Positions 1-12,022 of a stretch of DNA of 64,000 nt are shown here, piece after piece (the first letter of the stretch is position 1; each line of letters opens with the position of its first letter). Under the pieces are notes generated by a model. It made no database searches. It was given only the letters and a program-made list of their open reading frames with translations, and had not been told where the DNA came from. Source of the stretch: F22 sp963668535 (GTDB taxonomy: Bacteria; Bacteroidota; Bacteroidia; Bacteroidales; Bacteroidaceae); contig OY764867.1 of NCBI GenBank assembly GCA_963668535.1, forward strand, positions 1,116,001-1,180,000. Direction: 5' to 3'. The position numbers were made by a program, and so were the translations under genes.

Positions 1-2607
<2,607 letters not shown>

Positions 2608-2614
2608 CTATACT

Positions 2615-2636
2615 CATTTAGTATTGCTACTAAATG
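2615..2636 (-). other. Perfect 9-bp hairpin just upstream of 23S
   Basis: CATTTAGTA, a 4-nt loop and TACTAAATG form a perfect stem within about 10 nt of the estimated 23S 5' end. I infer a role in pre-rRNA folding or processing in the Ala-23S spacer. Confidence 0.4.
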
Positions 2637-2772
2637 CGCTCGTATAAATTCGTTACTTTACGGTTAATCTATCATTTACATGATTTCATAACAGAAAATT
2701 GGTTGTACAATATGTCAAAGATCAATCTGAATAACGCCTCGATACTATAAAGCATCAAATAATTATTCTAAG

Positions 2773-2846
2773 TGGAGAATATCGGATTCGAACCGATGAC
2801 CCCCTGCGTGCAAGGCAGGTGCTCTAGCCAGCTGAGCTAATCCCCC
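2773..2846 (-). tRNA. tRNA-Ala (anticodon TGC)
   Basis: Full cloverleaf on the minus strand: acceptor GGGGGAT pairs with ATTCTCC, the anticodon loop holds TGC, and the discriminator is A. CCA is not encoded. It lies in the 16S-23S spacer, only 5 nt after tRNA-Ile, the standard bacterial spacer arrangement. Confidence 0.97.
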
Positions 2847-2851
2847 GAAAG

Positions 2852-2925
2852 TAGTCCCACGCAGATTTGAACTGCGGACCTCTACATTATCAGTGTAGCG
2901 CTCTAACCAACTGAGCTATAGGACT
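2852..2925 (-). tRNA. tRNA-Ile (anticodon GAT)
   Basis: Cloverleaf with acceptor AGTCCTA/TGGGACT, anticodon GAT and discriminator A; CCA is not encoded. It is the first of the two spacer tRNAs after 16S rRNA and is cotranscribed with it. Confidence 0.97.
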
Positions 2926-3024
2926 AGTTCAAAATAATCTGCTGTGTGATGGTACTCAGCTTCTTACTTTCTCTTATTTTATTTTATAACAACAAGCAAG
3001 CGTACAAGCTTATCAAACCGATAA

Positions 3025-3039
3025 GTGTAATGTACTTGA
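3025..3039 (-). other. 3' half of pre-16S processing stem
   Basis: Read on the minus strand, TCAAGTA-C-ATTACAC is complementary to the leader element at 4671-4688 (GTGTAAT-CCAA-TACTTGA). Two 7-bp helices around a small internal loop would bring the two ends of 16S together, the usual RNase III substrate in bacterial pre-rRNA. Confidence 0.6.
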
Positions 3040-3068
3040 CACATTTAACTGTAAGTAGTCATCTCTCC

Positions 3069-4592
<1,524 letters not shown>

Positions 4593-4670
4593 AAAATATT
4601 ATTTCACGATATACATATTATATATAACATGCACATCTAAGTTGATCTGTTTTATCAAGATGACCTGATT

Positions 4671-4688
4671 TCAAGTATTGGATTACAC
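4671..4688 (-). other. 5' half of pre-16S processing stem
   Basis: Leader sequence GTGTAAT-CCAA-TACTTGA (minus strand), about 80-95 nt before 16S, complementary in two 7-bp blocks to 3025-3039 beyond the 16S 3' end. It lies downstream of both rrn promoters, so it is present in transcripts from either. Confidence 0.6.
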
Positions 4689-4859
4689 CTGTTTCAATAT
4701 TAATATTGACGGTTTAATAATTGCTATTATAAAATCATAATAGCCTTGTACTACTTGTTGTTATGTAAATATCTTCAAAGAACACTTTTCTTTTTGTCTA
4801 GCTCTCCGCATGGTAGCTGGTTCACCATTGCAAACCTTGTTTCTTTCGGAAAGCGGATG

Positions 4860-4891
4860 CAAAGATACAAGCTTTATTCTTACACTCCAAA
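4860..4891 (-). promoter_or_regulatory. rrn promoter P1 (proximal)
   Basis: On the minus strand TTTG (4891-4888), 20 nt, TATCTTTG (4867-4860): a perfect match to the Bacteroides primary-sigma promoter. GCATCCGC overlaps the final G of the -7 box and follows it, as in the other stable-RNA promoters here. It lies about 270 nt upstream of 16S. Confidence 0.85.
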
Positions 4892-5023
4892 TTATTTGAG
4901 CAGAAAATTTGAACTTTATTTTTGAACCGAAACTCAAAACGTATCCAAGCAAATACAAACACAAAACTAGGAGAATCAATGCGGCCAGTTGACCGCAGGC
5001 ACCTCGTTTCCTGATTGCGGATG

Positions 5024-5055
5024 CAAAAGTAGTGCTTTTAAACATACACACCAAA
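5024..5055 (-). promoter_or_regulatory. rrn promoter P2 (distal)
   Basis: On the minus strand TTTG (5055-5052), 20 nt, TACTTTTG (5031-5024). It has the same spacer length as P1 and the same GCATCCGC extension. The two promoters are 164 bp apart, a tandem arrangement typical of rRNA operons. Confidence 0.85.
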
Positions 5056-5352
5056 TAAATACAACAGAAATATGGATAAAACGTGGGCTTTTAACAGAAA
5101 AAGACAATGAAAAAGCAAGACAAGGAAAGAACACATTATGTATATAAACAAAGGAAGAGAAGTGATGTGTGCAATAGGTGCTCAAGAGGGGACGAAGCTA
5201 TGACAGAAAAAGACGGAGTAATATGAAAAACGACCTACTCTACATGCATAGTAGGTACATCTCCTTTAAGGGAAACGCTACAGTCTATAGGAAGAGACAC
5301 TGCTAAGAGTAAGAAGAAAACAAAGAAGAAAGTAGTCACACAAAACTAAGAC
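5056..5352. other. Non-coding spacer upstream of rrn P2
   Basis: No convincing gene. The first 100 nt are A-rich on the plus strand (T-rich on the rrn sense strand) and could act as upstream promoter sequence. A 7-bp stem, ACCTACT/AGTAGGT, lies at 5233-5256. I see nothing else. Confidence 0.4.
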
Positions 5353-5395
5353 AACAAAAAAAAGAGGAAGCTCATTCAATATGAACTTCCTCTTT
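5353..5395 (-). terminator. Intrinsic terminator after tRNA-Leu
   Basis: AAAGAGGAAG/CTTCCTCTTT stem (5361-5370 with 5386-5395) followed on the minus strand by eight T. It lies just downstream of tRNA-Leu and separates it from rrn P2. Confidence 0.85.
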
Positions 5396-5404
5396 CACTA
5401 ATTG

Positions 5405-5486
5405 TGCGGCTGAAGGGACTCGAACCCCCACGTCTCTCGACACTAGATCCTAAGTCTAGCGCGGCTACCAATTACGCCACAGCCGC
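5405..5486 (-). tRNA. tRNA-Leu (anticodon TAG)
   Basis: Type II tRNA with a long variable arm. Acceptor GCGGCTG/CAGCCGC, anticodon loop CTTAGGA (TAG), discriminator A, no encoded CCA. A terminator follows directly. Confidence 0.96.
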
Positions 5487-5533
5487 ATGGTATACTTTTA
5501 CATCACAAAACAGAACGTTTTCTAATGCGAGTG

Positions 5534-5541
5534 CAAATATA
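5534..5541 (-). promoter_or_regulatory. Probable -7 box for tRNA-Leu
   Basis: TATATTTG on the minus strand, 48 nt before tRNA-Leu, followed by GCACTCGC, a variant of the GCATCCGC element of other stable-RNA promoters. No TTTG is found at the right distance; upstream sequence is the end of the nucleosidase gene. Confidence 0.45.
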
Positions 5542-6216
5542 TCATTCTTGAATATGAGCTAGTACATCTAACAAAACTGTCTGCGCTTTTAATGCACTCT
5601 CTTCTTCATTATATTTTTCAAGTTGATTGTTATCATTGATAATATCCGAAATTGTACGAATAACCAAGAAAGGCACAGCAAAACGATGTGCTACATGAGC
5701 CAAAGCAGCCGACTCCATATCTGCTACAGAAATATCAGAATTGACTTTCAGAATATCGTTCAACAAATCAACAGATGTGACAAACTTATCTCCACTACAA
5801 ACATGAGCAATCTTACAATCGATTGTAGATTCACGAACTAATTGTTTTAGCTCTGATGAAGATTGGTAATACTCAGGCTCTCCTGCAACTTGACCATACT
5901 GGTATCCGAAGAATTGAATATCAACATCATAATAATATATACGATCAGAAACAATCACATCATTAATTTGAAGGGGCTTCAGACCTCCTGCAATCCCAGT
6001 ATTTATAATGTAATGTATATCAAAATGCGAAAGCATTAATGTCAAATTAATTGACGCATTGACTTTACCAATTCCCAATTGGGTAATGACAACTTGATGG
6101 TTACACAATACCGCCTTATAAAAGACATGACCATGAATAGTGACGTTCTCGACTGCCTGCGCTTGAGAAAGTAGATTTTGCACCTCAACCTCCATTGCGC
6201 CAATAATTGCTATCAT
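5542..6216 (-). CDS. mtnN: 5'-methylthioadenosine/S-adenosylhomocysteine nucleosidase
   Basis: Cytosolic hydrolase that cleaves adenine from methylthioadenosine and S-adenosylhomocysteine, for SAM recycling and, where LuxS is present, AI-2 precursor supply. The 224-residue protein starts MIAIIGAMEVEV, aligning with the E. coli N-terminus, so Glu11 matches its Glu12. VADMESAA and RTISD supply the ribose-binding Glu and the acid Asp. I chose the ATG at 6216: the frame stays open to 6318, but that stretch crosses tRNA-Phe and its terminator. No clear own promoter is visible; readthrough from the tRNA-Phe promoter is possible. Length is normal for the family. Confidence 0.93.
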   Translation of the reverse strand: MIAIIGAMEVEVQNLLSQAQAVENVTIHGHVFYKAVLCNHQVVITQLGIGKVNASINLTLMLSHFDIHYIINTGIAGGLKPLQINDVIVSDRIYYYDVDIQFFGYQYGQVAGEPEYYQSSSELKQLVRESTIDCKIAHVCSGDKFVTSVDLLNDILKVNSDISVADMESAALAHVAHRFAVPFLVIRTISDIINDNNQLEKYNEEESALKAQTVLLDVLAHIQE

Positions 6217-6237
6217 AGTTTTATGTTTATAGATGTA

Positions 6238-6271
6238 TAAAAAAAGGATATACCTTTTCAAGTATATCCTT
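6238..6271 (-). terminator. Intrinsic terminator after the tRNA-Phe pair
   Basis: Perfect 10-bp stem AAGGATATAC/GTATATCCTT with an 8-nt loop, followed by seven T on the minus strand. It sits between tRNA-Phe and the start of mtnN, so it may also limit readthrough into mtnN. Confidence 0.85.
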
Positions 6272-6286
6272 CGTATTTCAGGAAAG

Positions 6287-6359
6287 TGGTGCCACCAGGA
6301 ATCGAACCGGGGACACAAGGATTTTCAGTCCTTTGCTCTACCAACTGAGCTATGGCACC
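6287..6359 (-). tRNA. tRNA-Phe (anticodon GAA), copy 2
   Basis: Acceptor GGTGCCA/TGGCACC, anticodon GAA, discriminator A, no encoded CCA. Identical to the copy at 6376-6448 and separated from it by 16 nt, so both come from one transcript. Confidence 0.97.
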
Positions 6360-6375
6360 TCCATAGTAACAAGCG

Positions 6376-6448
6376 TGGTGCCACCAGGAATCGAACCGGG
6401 GACACAAGGATTTTCAGTCCTTTGCTCTACCAACTGAGCTATGGCACC
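6376..6448 (-). tRNA. tRNA-Phe (anticodon GAA), copy 1
   Basis: First of two identical tRNA-Phe genes, transcribed from the promoter at 6465-6495, 16 nt upstream. Acceptor GGTGCCA/TGGCACC, anticodon GAA, discriminator A. Confidence 0.97.
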
Positions 6449-6464
6449 TTGCTTATTGCGGATG

Positions 6465-6495
6465 CAAAGGTACATCTTTTTTTTAAGGATGCAAA
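6465..6495 (-). promoter_or_regulatory. Promoter of the tRNA-Phe pair
   Basis: TTTG (6495-6492), 19 nt, TACCTTTG (6472-6465) on the minus strand, a perfect consensus match. It is followed by GCATCCGCAAT, identical over 11 nt to the sequence after the -7 box of rrn P2. Confidence 0.88.
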
Positions 6496-6546
6496 CTTTA
6501 CGCCTTGTTTTTTGCGCAATTAGGCCCTTTTCATCAGTTATTGCTA

Positions 6547-6572
6547 CAAAAAAGGATGTTATACGTCCTTTT
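6547..6572 (-). terminator. Intrinsic terminator overlapping the thiL stop
   Basis: On the minus strand AAAAGGA...TCCTTTT followed by more T. The left arm encodes the last thiL codons and the hairpin spans the TAA at 6559. It probably ends the sppA-lpxK-PNP-thiL transcript. Confidence 0.55.
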
Positions 6573-7626
6573 CTTCTTCAAATGTAGACTCTTTTTTAAG
6601 AGGATTCCAACCTTGGGCTGTAAGCTCAAACTCTTGCCCATCTCGAGTTATCATAAAGGTACCAAGATCAGCTTCGGTTATGTATCCGATAATTTTCACA
6701 TCTTCCATTTCCTCCATAGTAGGATGTGCAGAAAGAGGTACAGTAAACAATAACTCATAATCTTCTCCACCATTGAGTGCAAAAGTAGATAAATTCATAT
6801 TGAATTCCTCGGCCTGAACAGCAGTCAAATAATCAATAGGAATTTTATCTTCATACAGTCGGCATCCCACCTTACTCTCGTTACAGATATGAAGAATCTC
6901 ACTTGATAAGCCGTCACTAATGTCAATCATTGAAGTTGGTTTAACATTAGCTTCACGGAGCTTATCAATAATATCTCTACGGGCTTGAGGCTTCAATTGT
7001 CTTTCGAGCAAATATTCTTTGCCCGCCCAATCTGGCTGCATATCCTCATTCCCCTTCTGCCCTTGAAAAACTAGTTTTTCTCTTTCCAGAAGTTGAAGTC
7101 CTGCATAGGCCGACCCTAAATCTCCGCTAACACATAGCAAATCGGTCGCTTTAGCTCCGTGGCGATAGACCACTTGATCACTAGCCGCTTCGCCAATACA
7201 AGTAATGCTAATAGCCAAACCTGTTAAAGAAGAGCTCGTATCGCCTCCTACAACATCTACTTTATGTTGTTCGCAAGCTAGTCGAATACCTGAATAAAGT
7301 AGATCTATATCTTCAACACTAAAACGTTTGCTAATGGCTAGTGAAACAGTAATCTGCTTTGGGTACCCATTCATCGCATAGATATCACTAAGATTCACCA
7401 TCGTAGCTTTATAGCCTAAATGTTTTAAGGGCACATAGGTCAAATCAAAATGCACCCCTTCCATCAATAAATCTGTTGTGACTAAAGTTTGCATCCCTTC
7501 TGTTGGGTTTAACACTGCAGCATCATCACCTACTCCCTTATAAGTAGACGACTGCTGTATATCCATATCCCTTGTCAGGTGATTGATAAGCCCAAATTCA
7601 CCCAGAGTAGCTATTTCTGTTCGCAT
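6559..7626 (-). CDS. thiL: Thiamine-monophosphate kinase
   Basis: Phosphorylates thiamine monophosphate to thiamine pyrophosphate with ATP, the last step of cofactor synthesis in the cytosol. The 355-residue protein shows the PurM-like kinase motifs in order: GVGDDAAVL near residue 32, TTDLLMEGVHFD, GGDTSSSLTG, DISDGLSSEI and GGEDYELLFT, which bind Mg-ATP and the substrate phosphate. Starts at ATG 7626, 14 nt after the nucleoside phosphorylase gene, and ends the four-gene run that begins with sppA. Family length is about 320-350 residues, so it is full length. Confidence 0.94.
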   Translation of the reverse strand: MRTEIATLGEFGLINHLTRDMDIQQSSTYKGVGDDAAVLNPTEGMQTLVTTDLLMEGVHFDLTYVPLKHLGYKATMVNLSDIYAMNGYPKQITVSLAISKRFSVEDIDLLYSGIRLACEQHKVDVVGGDTSSSLTGLAISITCIGEAASDQVVYRHGAKATDLLCVSGDLGSAYAGLQLLEREKLVFQGQKGNEDMQPDWAGKEYLLERQLKPQARRDIIDKLREANVKPTSMIDISDGLSSEILHICNESKVGCRLYEDKIPIDYLTAVQAEEFNMNLSTFALNGGEDYELLFTVPLSAHPTMEEMEDVKIIGYITEADLGTFMITRDGQEFELTAQGWNPLKKESTFEEEKDV

Positions 7627-7640
7627 AAAATTATATAAGA

Positions 7641-8447
7641 TTAAATACGCTGAATCAATTCGCGCATGATAGCCGACATCTTAGGTTGAGCTGCTTCAGC
7701 CGCAATTTGCACTTCCTCGTGAGACACTTCGACTATTTTACCATCCACCCCTAAATCGGTTATTATTGACACACCAAAAACTCGCATTTTAGCGTGCTTG
7801 GCCACAATCACTTCAGGCACTGTTGACATTCCAACCGCATCAGCTCCCCAACGACCAAACATACGATATTCAGCTGGCGTTTCAAAAGTAGGACCTTGTG
7901 TTCCTAAATACACACCTTCTTGAACTGGGATATTCAACTCTGCTGCCACTTCTTTGGCTAGTTTCAAAAATTCTTTATCATATGCTTCGCTCATATCTGG
8001 AAAGCGATCGCCATACAGATTTTTACCACGAAGTGGGTGTTCTGGGAAATAATTAATGTGATCGTTGATCAACATCAAATCGCCAATCTCGAAGTTAGGA
8101 TTAGTACCTCCTGAAGCATTAGACACAAAAAGATTTTTGATACCTAATTCTTTCATTACTCGAATAGGGAAAGTGACATCAGCCATTGCATACCCTTCAT
8201 AATAATGAAAGCGTCCCTGCATAGCCATAATCTCTTTACCACCCAAAGTTCCAAAAATCAATTTGCCACTATGTCCTTCCACAGTAGACACTGGAAAATT
8301 AGGGATTTCTTTGTAAGAAATTTCAGAAGAGATCTGTATCTCGTCTACAAGTTTACCTAATCCAGACCCTAAAATAATAGCAGTCTCAGGTGCAGTAGTC
8401 ATCTTACTTTGAAGATAAGATGCCGTATCTTTTATTCGATCTAACAT
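7641..8447 (-). CDS. Purine nucleoside phosphorylase
   Basis: Phosphorolysis of purine nucleosides to base and ribose-1-phosphate for purine salvage; trimeric PNP/MTAP family, 268 residues. Visible motifs are IILGSGLGKL (phosphate loop, about residues 24-33), VEGHSGKL, NASGGTNP, and GTQGPTFETPAEYRMF with GADAVGMSTVPE in the second half. The base-recognition region reads ITDLGVDGK, with Asp where human PNP has Asn243. The ATG at 8447 lies inside the lpxK end, a 44-nt overlap that suggests translational coupling. Substrate preference cannot be fixed from sequence. Confidence 0.92.
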   Translation of the reverse strand: MLDRIKDTASYLQSKMTTAPETAIILGSGLGKLVDEIQISSEISYKEIPNFPVSTVEGHSGKLIFGTLGGKEIMAMQGRFHYYEGYAMADVTFPIRVMKELGIKNLFVSNASGGTNPNFEIGDLMLINDHINYFPEHPLRGKNLYGDRFPDMSEAYDKEFLKLAKEVAAELNIPVQEGVYLGTQGPTFETPAEYRMFGRWGADAVGMSTVPEVIVAKHAKMRVFGVSIITDLGVDGKIVEVSHEEVQIAAEAAQPKMSAIMRELIQRI

Positions 8448-9516
8448 AGTTAATAATATATTGGTTAAATATTTCTTGTTCGTTGTTTATTATTTTCACT
8501 TCTATAGGTAGTACATACATATGAGAAAGTAATTCCTCTGGTAACGCAATACTAGACAATCTTGCCGCATCTTTTTCTGTAGTAATAACCCAAACACGCG
8601 CATCAGTTGCTTTTTCTTTCAACGCATTAAATGTCTGATGCACTTTAGCAATATCAAGACTAGAGTAATGATGATGGTCGCTGAAAGCCATTAATTCTAT
8701 ATTTGAAGTATATGTTGTGAGTTCTTCCGTAATGGTTTTTGGATCAGCTATTCCTGTTAAAAGGAGCACATAATCGTCAGGATTGATCACATCTTGAATC
8801 TTCGTTTGTTGTGAGTCCTTCATAGCGACTAATGATCCGTAAGTAAAAGTTGAAAAGAACAATTTTTGAAAAGGCTTCAATTGTAACTTCGAACAAATAA
8901 CTCGCAAATCCATCGGTTTAATCTTTGAAGGCGTTTTGGTAACAATCACTACGTCTGCACGATCCTTTCTGCCAGCGGGTTCTCGTAATCTACCAGCGGG
9001 CAACATATGATCATCAGAGAATAAGTTATTATAATCTGTCAACAAAATACTAACTCCAGGTACAACCTTACGATGCTGGTAAGCATCATCTAATAGAATC
9101 ACTTCAAGTTTAGGATCATCCAACTGGCATAACAAGTCGATCCCTTCACATCGATTGGCATCAACAGCTATTTGAATTTCTGGGAACTTCTTTTTCATCT
9201 GACATGGTTCGTCCCCTATTTGCTTAGCCGTACTGTTTTCAGTTGAAAGAATATACCCTTTAGTTTCTCGTTTATATCCACGAGACAAGAGAGCGACTTT
9301 AAACTGACTCTTCAATAAACGAATAAGGTACTCTGCATGTGGGGTTTTTCCAGTTCCACCAACTGTAAGATTACCTATACTAATTATGGGGATATCAAAG
9401 CTACGACTTTTTAAAATACCGAAATCGAACAACCAATTACGGATGGCTACCCCTATCTGATATAAGACAGCTAGAGGTAGCAAAAAAATATTAATCTGTT
9501 TTTTTTTATTGTACAT
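8404..9516 (-). CDS. lpxK: Tetraacyldisaccharide 4'-kinase (lipid A synthesis)
   Basis: Inner-membrane kinase that adds the 4'-phosphate to the lipid A precursor. The protein of about 370 residues has an N-terminal hydrophobic segment (about 9-24) and a P-loop TVGGTGKT at 51-58. DDAYQHR near residue 145 and LLTDYNN are typical of the family. I chose ATG 9516, 1 nt after the sppA stop; the frame continues 9 nt further to a TTG. The gene overlaps the PNP gene by 44 nt. Bacteroides usually removes this phosphate later with LpxF, a fact from the genus and not visible here. Confidence 0.93.
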   Translation of the reverse strand: MYNKKKQINIFLLPLAVLYQIGVAIRNWLFDFGILKSRSFDIPIISIGNLTVGGTGKTPHAEYLIRLLKSQFKVALLSRGYKRETKGYILSTENSTAKQIGDEPCQMKKKFPEIQIAVDANRCEGIDLLCQLDDPKLEVILLDDAYQHRKVVPGVSILLTDYNNLFSDDHMLPAGRLREPAGRKDRADVVIVTKTPSKIKPMDLRVICSKLQLKPFQKLFFSTFTYGSLVAMKDSQQTKIQDVINPDDYVLLLTGIADPKTITEELTTYTSNIELMAFSDHHHYSSLDIAKVHQTFNALKEKATDARVWVITTEKDAARLSSIALPEELLSHMYVLPIEVKIINNEQEIFNQYIINYVRSNKRYGILSSK

Positions 9517-9517
9517 T

Positions 9518-11323
9518 TTATTCAATAGTCATATTCATTGGGAGCCTTGCCTGAATAGGTTCAATCTCACCTACAGACTTAATTTGAGCATATATTGAAT
9601 AGAAGCTACCAAGCTGTGCTTTCTCAATGTATTTCTCAACAAGTGAATATGGACCGTCATCCAACAGACTCTCTATCATTGTTTTCTTTGCAGGATAATT
9701 TACCACTGCATATTTTTCAATATCAGCCTTCTTGGCTGCAATCTTAATTGCTGTTTGCAAACCACCTAGTTCATCAACTAAACCGATTTCTTTAGCTTTT
9801 GCTCCAGTCCACACGCGTCCGCTAGCAATCGCTTTCAAAGAATCAAGACTCATACCACGGCCTTCAGCACATCTAGACGTAAATAATTCATATCCACGAT
9901 TAATTGCTGATTGTATCATCATTTTTTCTTGAGCATTCATACCTTGCGCTAAAGTAGCCGTACCTCCAAAATCAGCATATTCATTTGTTTTCACTCCATC
10001 AAAATGTAAGCCAACTTTATGGGATAAGACTTCCGCAGAAGGTACAAGTCCAAAGATTCCAATAGATCCTGTCAAGGTAGTAGGTTGAGCAACAATATAA
10101 CTGGCATTACAAGATATATAATAACCACCAGAGGCTGCATAATTACCCATTGATACAATAACTGGTTTCTCCGCCTTCAAGCGAGAAATAGCTCGCCACA
10201 TTTGCTCAGAACCATAAGCACTACCACCAGGTGAATTTATACGTAATACAACTGCTTTCACATCGTCGTCTTTTTCTAACTTACGCAAATCACGGACTAC
10301 CTTTTCTGAATTTATTCCTTCATCACCTATACCAGCGCTTCCGTTATCAATACCCCCAACAGCATAATATACCGCAATAACTTGGCCACTCATATCGAGT
10401 TCTTGAACTTTTTGATGTGCCACATCATATGGAGAAGACATATGCAATTTTTTGTCTTTATCATGCAGACCCATTCTAGAGCGTATATATTCCTTAAGAT
10501 CACCTCTATACACCAACGTATCAACCATATGACAAGCTAACAAATCTTTGGCAGATTTCATAAAAATTCCCGTATTTGCAAGACTATCTAAGGTCTTACA
10601 AGACATACCTCGCTGTGTGGATACTGCTTCTTTAAAATCTGTCCAAATCTCAGTAAGAAAGACATTAGTTTGTAGTTTATTTGGCTCACTCATGTTGGTA
10701 CGTGTGAACGGCTCAACTGCAGACTTAAAATCACCGACTTTAAACACATTCATTTTGATACCAATCTTTTCGTACACATCCTTCAAATACATGATTGTAG
10801 CTGATAGCCCTTTCCATGCGACACTACCTTGTGGATTCACACTTAATTCGTTAGCAACTGATGCAAGATAATACGCACCTTGACTATAACTGTCAGCGTA
10901 ACAATAAATAGGCTTTTTAGACTCTTTAAAATCAACCAGTGCATTTCGTAATTCTTCGAGGGATGCAATACCAGAACTTAAAGATTTGATATCAATAAAG
11001 ATAGCATCAATATGATCGTTGGTCTTAGCTAAGTTAACAGCTTTAATTAACTCTGACAAGGATGTCTTCTTAGTGGCTTTGGCAGATGGATTGCTCAGTT
11101 TTTGTAACAATTCTTCTGCCGGATCATTTATAGTACGCTCAACAAGGGCACCATTAAATTGAATTTTCAGGACGGAGTGCTCAGGAATTTCTGCTGCTTG
11201 ATCAGCACTTCCCATAGCAGCGACCATACCTGCAATAGACACAAAAAACAAAAACATGCATAGAACGCCGGTTACAAAGAAACCGACAATTACTGCTAGA
11301 AGCATTTTAAAAAAATCTTTCAT
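9518..11323 (-). CDS. sppA: Signal peptide peptidase SppA, long (67K) form
   Basis: Membrane-anchored serine protease that degrades leftover signal peptides. 601 residues: an N-terminal membrane anchor (about 7-35), then two tandem S49 domains. The catalytic dyad is visible: Lys200 in KVGDFKSAVEPF of the N-terminal domain and Ser398 in GNYAASGGYY of the C-terminal domain, spaced as in the E. coli long form. SPGGSAYGSEQM near 364-375 is the substrate-binding motif. First gene of the sppA-lpxK-PNP-thiL run; its ATG is 87 nt downstream of a -7-like box. Confidence 0.94.
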   Translation of the reverse strand: MKDFFKMLLAVIVGFFVTGVLCMFLFFVSIAGMVAAMGSADQAAEIPEHSVLKIQFNGALVERTINDPAEELLQKLSNPSAKATKKTSLSELIKAVNLAKTNDHIDAIFIDIKSLSSGIASLEELRNALVDFKESKKPIYCYADSYSQGAYYLASVANELSVNPQGSVAWKGLSATIMYLKDVYEKIGIKMNVFKVGDFKSAVEPFTRTNMSEPNKLQTNVFLTEIWTDFKEAVSTQRGMSCKTLDSLANTGIFMKSAKDLLACHMVDTLVYRGDLKEYIRSRMGLHDKDKKLHMSSPYDVAHQKVQELDMSGQVIAVYYAVGGIDNGSAGIGDEGINSEKVVRDLRKLEKDDDVKAVVLRINSPGGSAYGSEQMWRAISRLKAEKPVIVSMGNYAASGGYYISCNASYIVAQPTTLTGSIGIFGLVPSAEVLSHKVGLHFDGVKTNEYADFGGTATLAQGMNAQEKMMIQSAINRGYELFTSRCAEGRGMSLDSLKAIASGRVWTGAKAKEIGLVDELGGLQTAIKIAAKKADIEKYAVVNYPAKKTMIESLLDDGPYSLVEKYIEKAQLGSFYSIYAQIKSVGEIEPIQARLPMNMTIE

Positions 11324-11409
11324 AAAGGAAATAGTTAGAACTAGATTAATAATTTTTTAAACAATGAAATAAGTGTATGTACACAGAATAAAACCACTTC
11401 ATTGTGAAA

Positions 11410-11417
11410 CAAAGATA
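11410..11417 (-). promoter_or_regulatory. Possible -7 box upstream of sppA
   Basis: TATCTTTG on the minus strand matches TAnnTTTG. No TTTG lies 19-21 nt upstream, so the promoter is only half supported. Confidence 0.4.
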
Positions 11418-11468
11418 GGGATAAATCAGCAATTGTCCTAAGAACATTTTAAAAAAACAGGATTTATA

Positions 11469-11502
11469 GAAAAAAGGGAAGACACCAATAGTATCTTCCC
11501 TT
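11469..11502 (-). terminator. Intrinsic terminator of the ribosomal protein operon
   Basis: AAGGGAAGA/TCTTCCCTT stem with an 11-nt loop, followed by TTTTTTCTAT on the minus strand, 28 nt after the rplQ stop. It closes the long rpsL-to-rplQ block. Confidence 0.88.
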
Positions 11503-11530
11503 AATATTGTATCGTACAGGTAAATAAAAA

Positions 11531-12019
11531 TTACTCGCCTGTAACTTCTTCTACTTCGTTAGAAGCTTCCTGATTTTCTGTTGCATCAACGGTTGATTCT
11601 TCAGACTTTTTACGACGGCTACGACGAGTTTTCTTAGCTTCTACTGCCTTAGCCATATTTTCATTGTAATCAACCAACTCAATAAAACACATGTCAGCAT
11701 TGTCACCTAAACGATTACCAGTCTTGATGATACGTGTGTATCCGCCTGGACGGTTAGCAATCTTAACTGCTACTTCTCGGAAAAGTTCAGTAACAACTTC
11801 CTTATCTTGAAGATAACTAAATACGATACGGCGATTTGCAGTAGTATCTTGTTTTGTCTTTGTAAGGAGTGGCTCAACATACATTTTAAGAGCCTTAGCC
11901 TTAGCCACAGTCGTGTTGATACGCTTATGCTTAATAAGAGAGCATGCCATATTTGAAAGCATAGCTGCACGGTGAGATGCAGTACGACCTAGATGGTTGA
12001 ATTTTTTATTATGTCTCAT
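11531..12019 (-). CDS. rplQ: 50S ribosomal protein L17 (bL17), with long tail
   Basis: Large-subunit protein near the exit tunnel. Residues 1-117 are the conserved core (MRHNKKFNHLGRTASHRAAM at the start, VELVDYN-type ending). The protein is 162 residues, about 35 longer than E. coli L17. The extra tail is first basic (KKTRRSRRKK near 128-137), then acidic to the end, low in complexity and probably disordered. Last gene of the block, 3 nt after rpoA, as in the classic alpha operon. Confidence 0.97.
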   Translation of the reverse strand: MRHNKKFNHLGRTASHRAAMLSNMACSLIKHKRINTTVAKAKALKMYVEPLLTKTKQDTTANRRIVFSYLQDKEVVTELFREVAVKIANRPGGYTRIIKTGNRLGDNADMCFIELVDYNENMAKAVEAKKTRRSRRKKSEESTVDATENQEASNEVEEVTGE

Positions 12020-12022
12020 CTT

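Noticed and set aside
4761..5185. Two overlapping minus-strand ORFs (97 and 69 codons)
   Set aside because: They cover both rrn promoters, have skewed composition and no family resemblance.
6217..6318. 34-residue N-terminal extension of the MTA/SAH nucleosidase
   Set aside because: It crosses tRNA-Phe and its terminator; the internal ATG matches the family start.
6287..6448. Direct repeat of about 75 nt, first thought to be a repeat element
   Set aside because: It is two identical tRNA-Phe genes in tandem.
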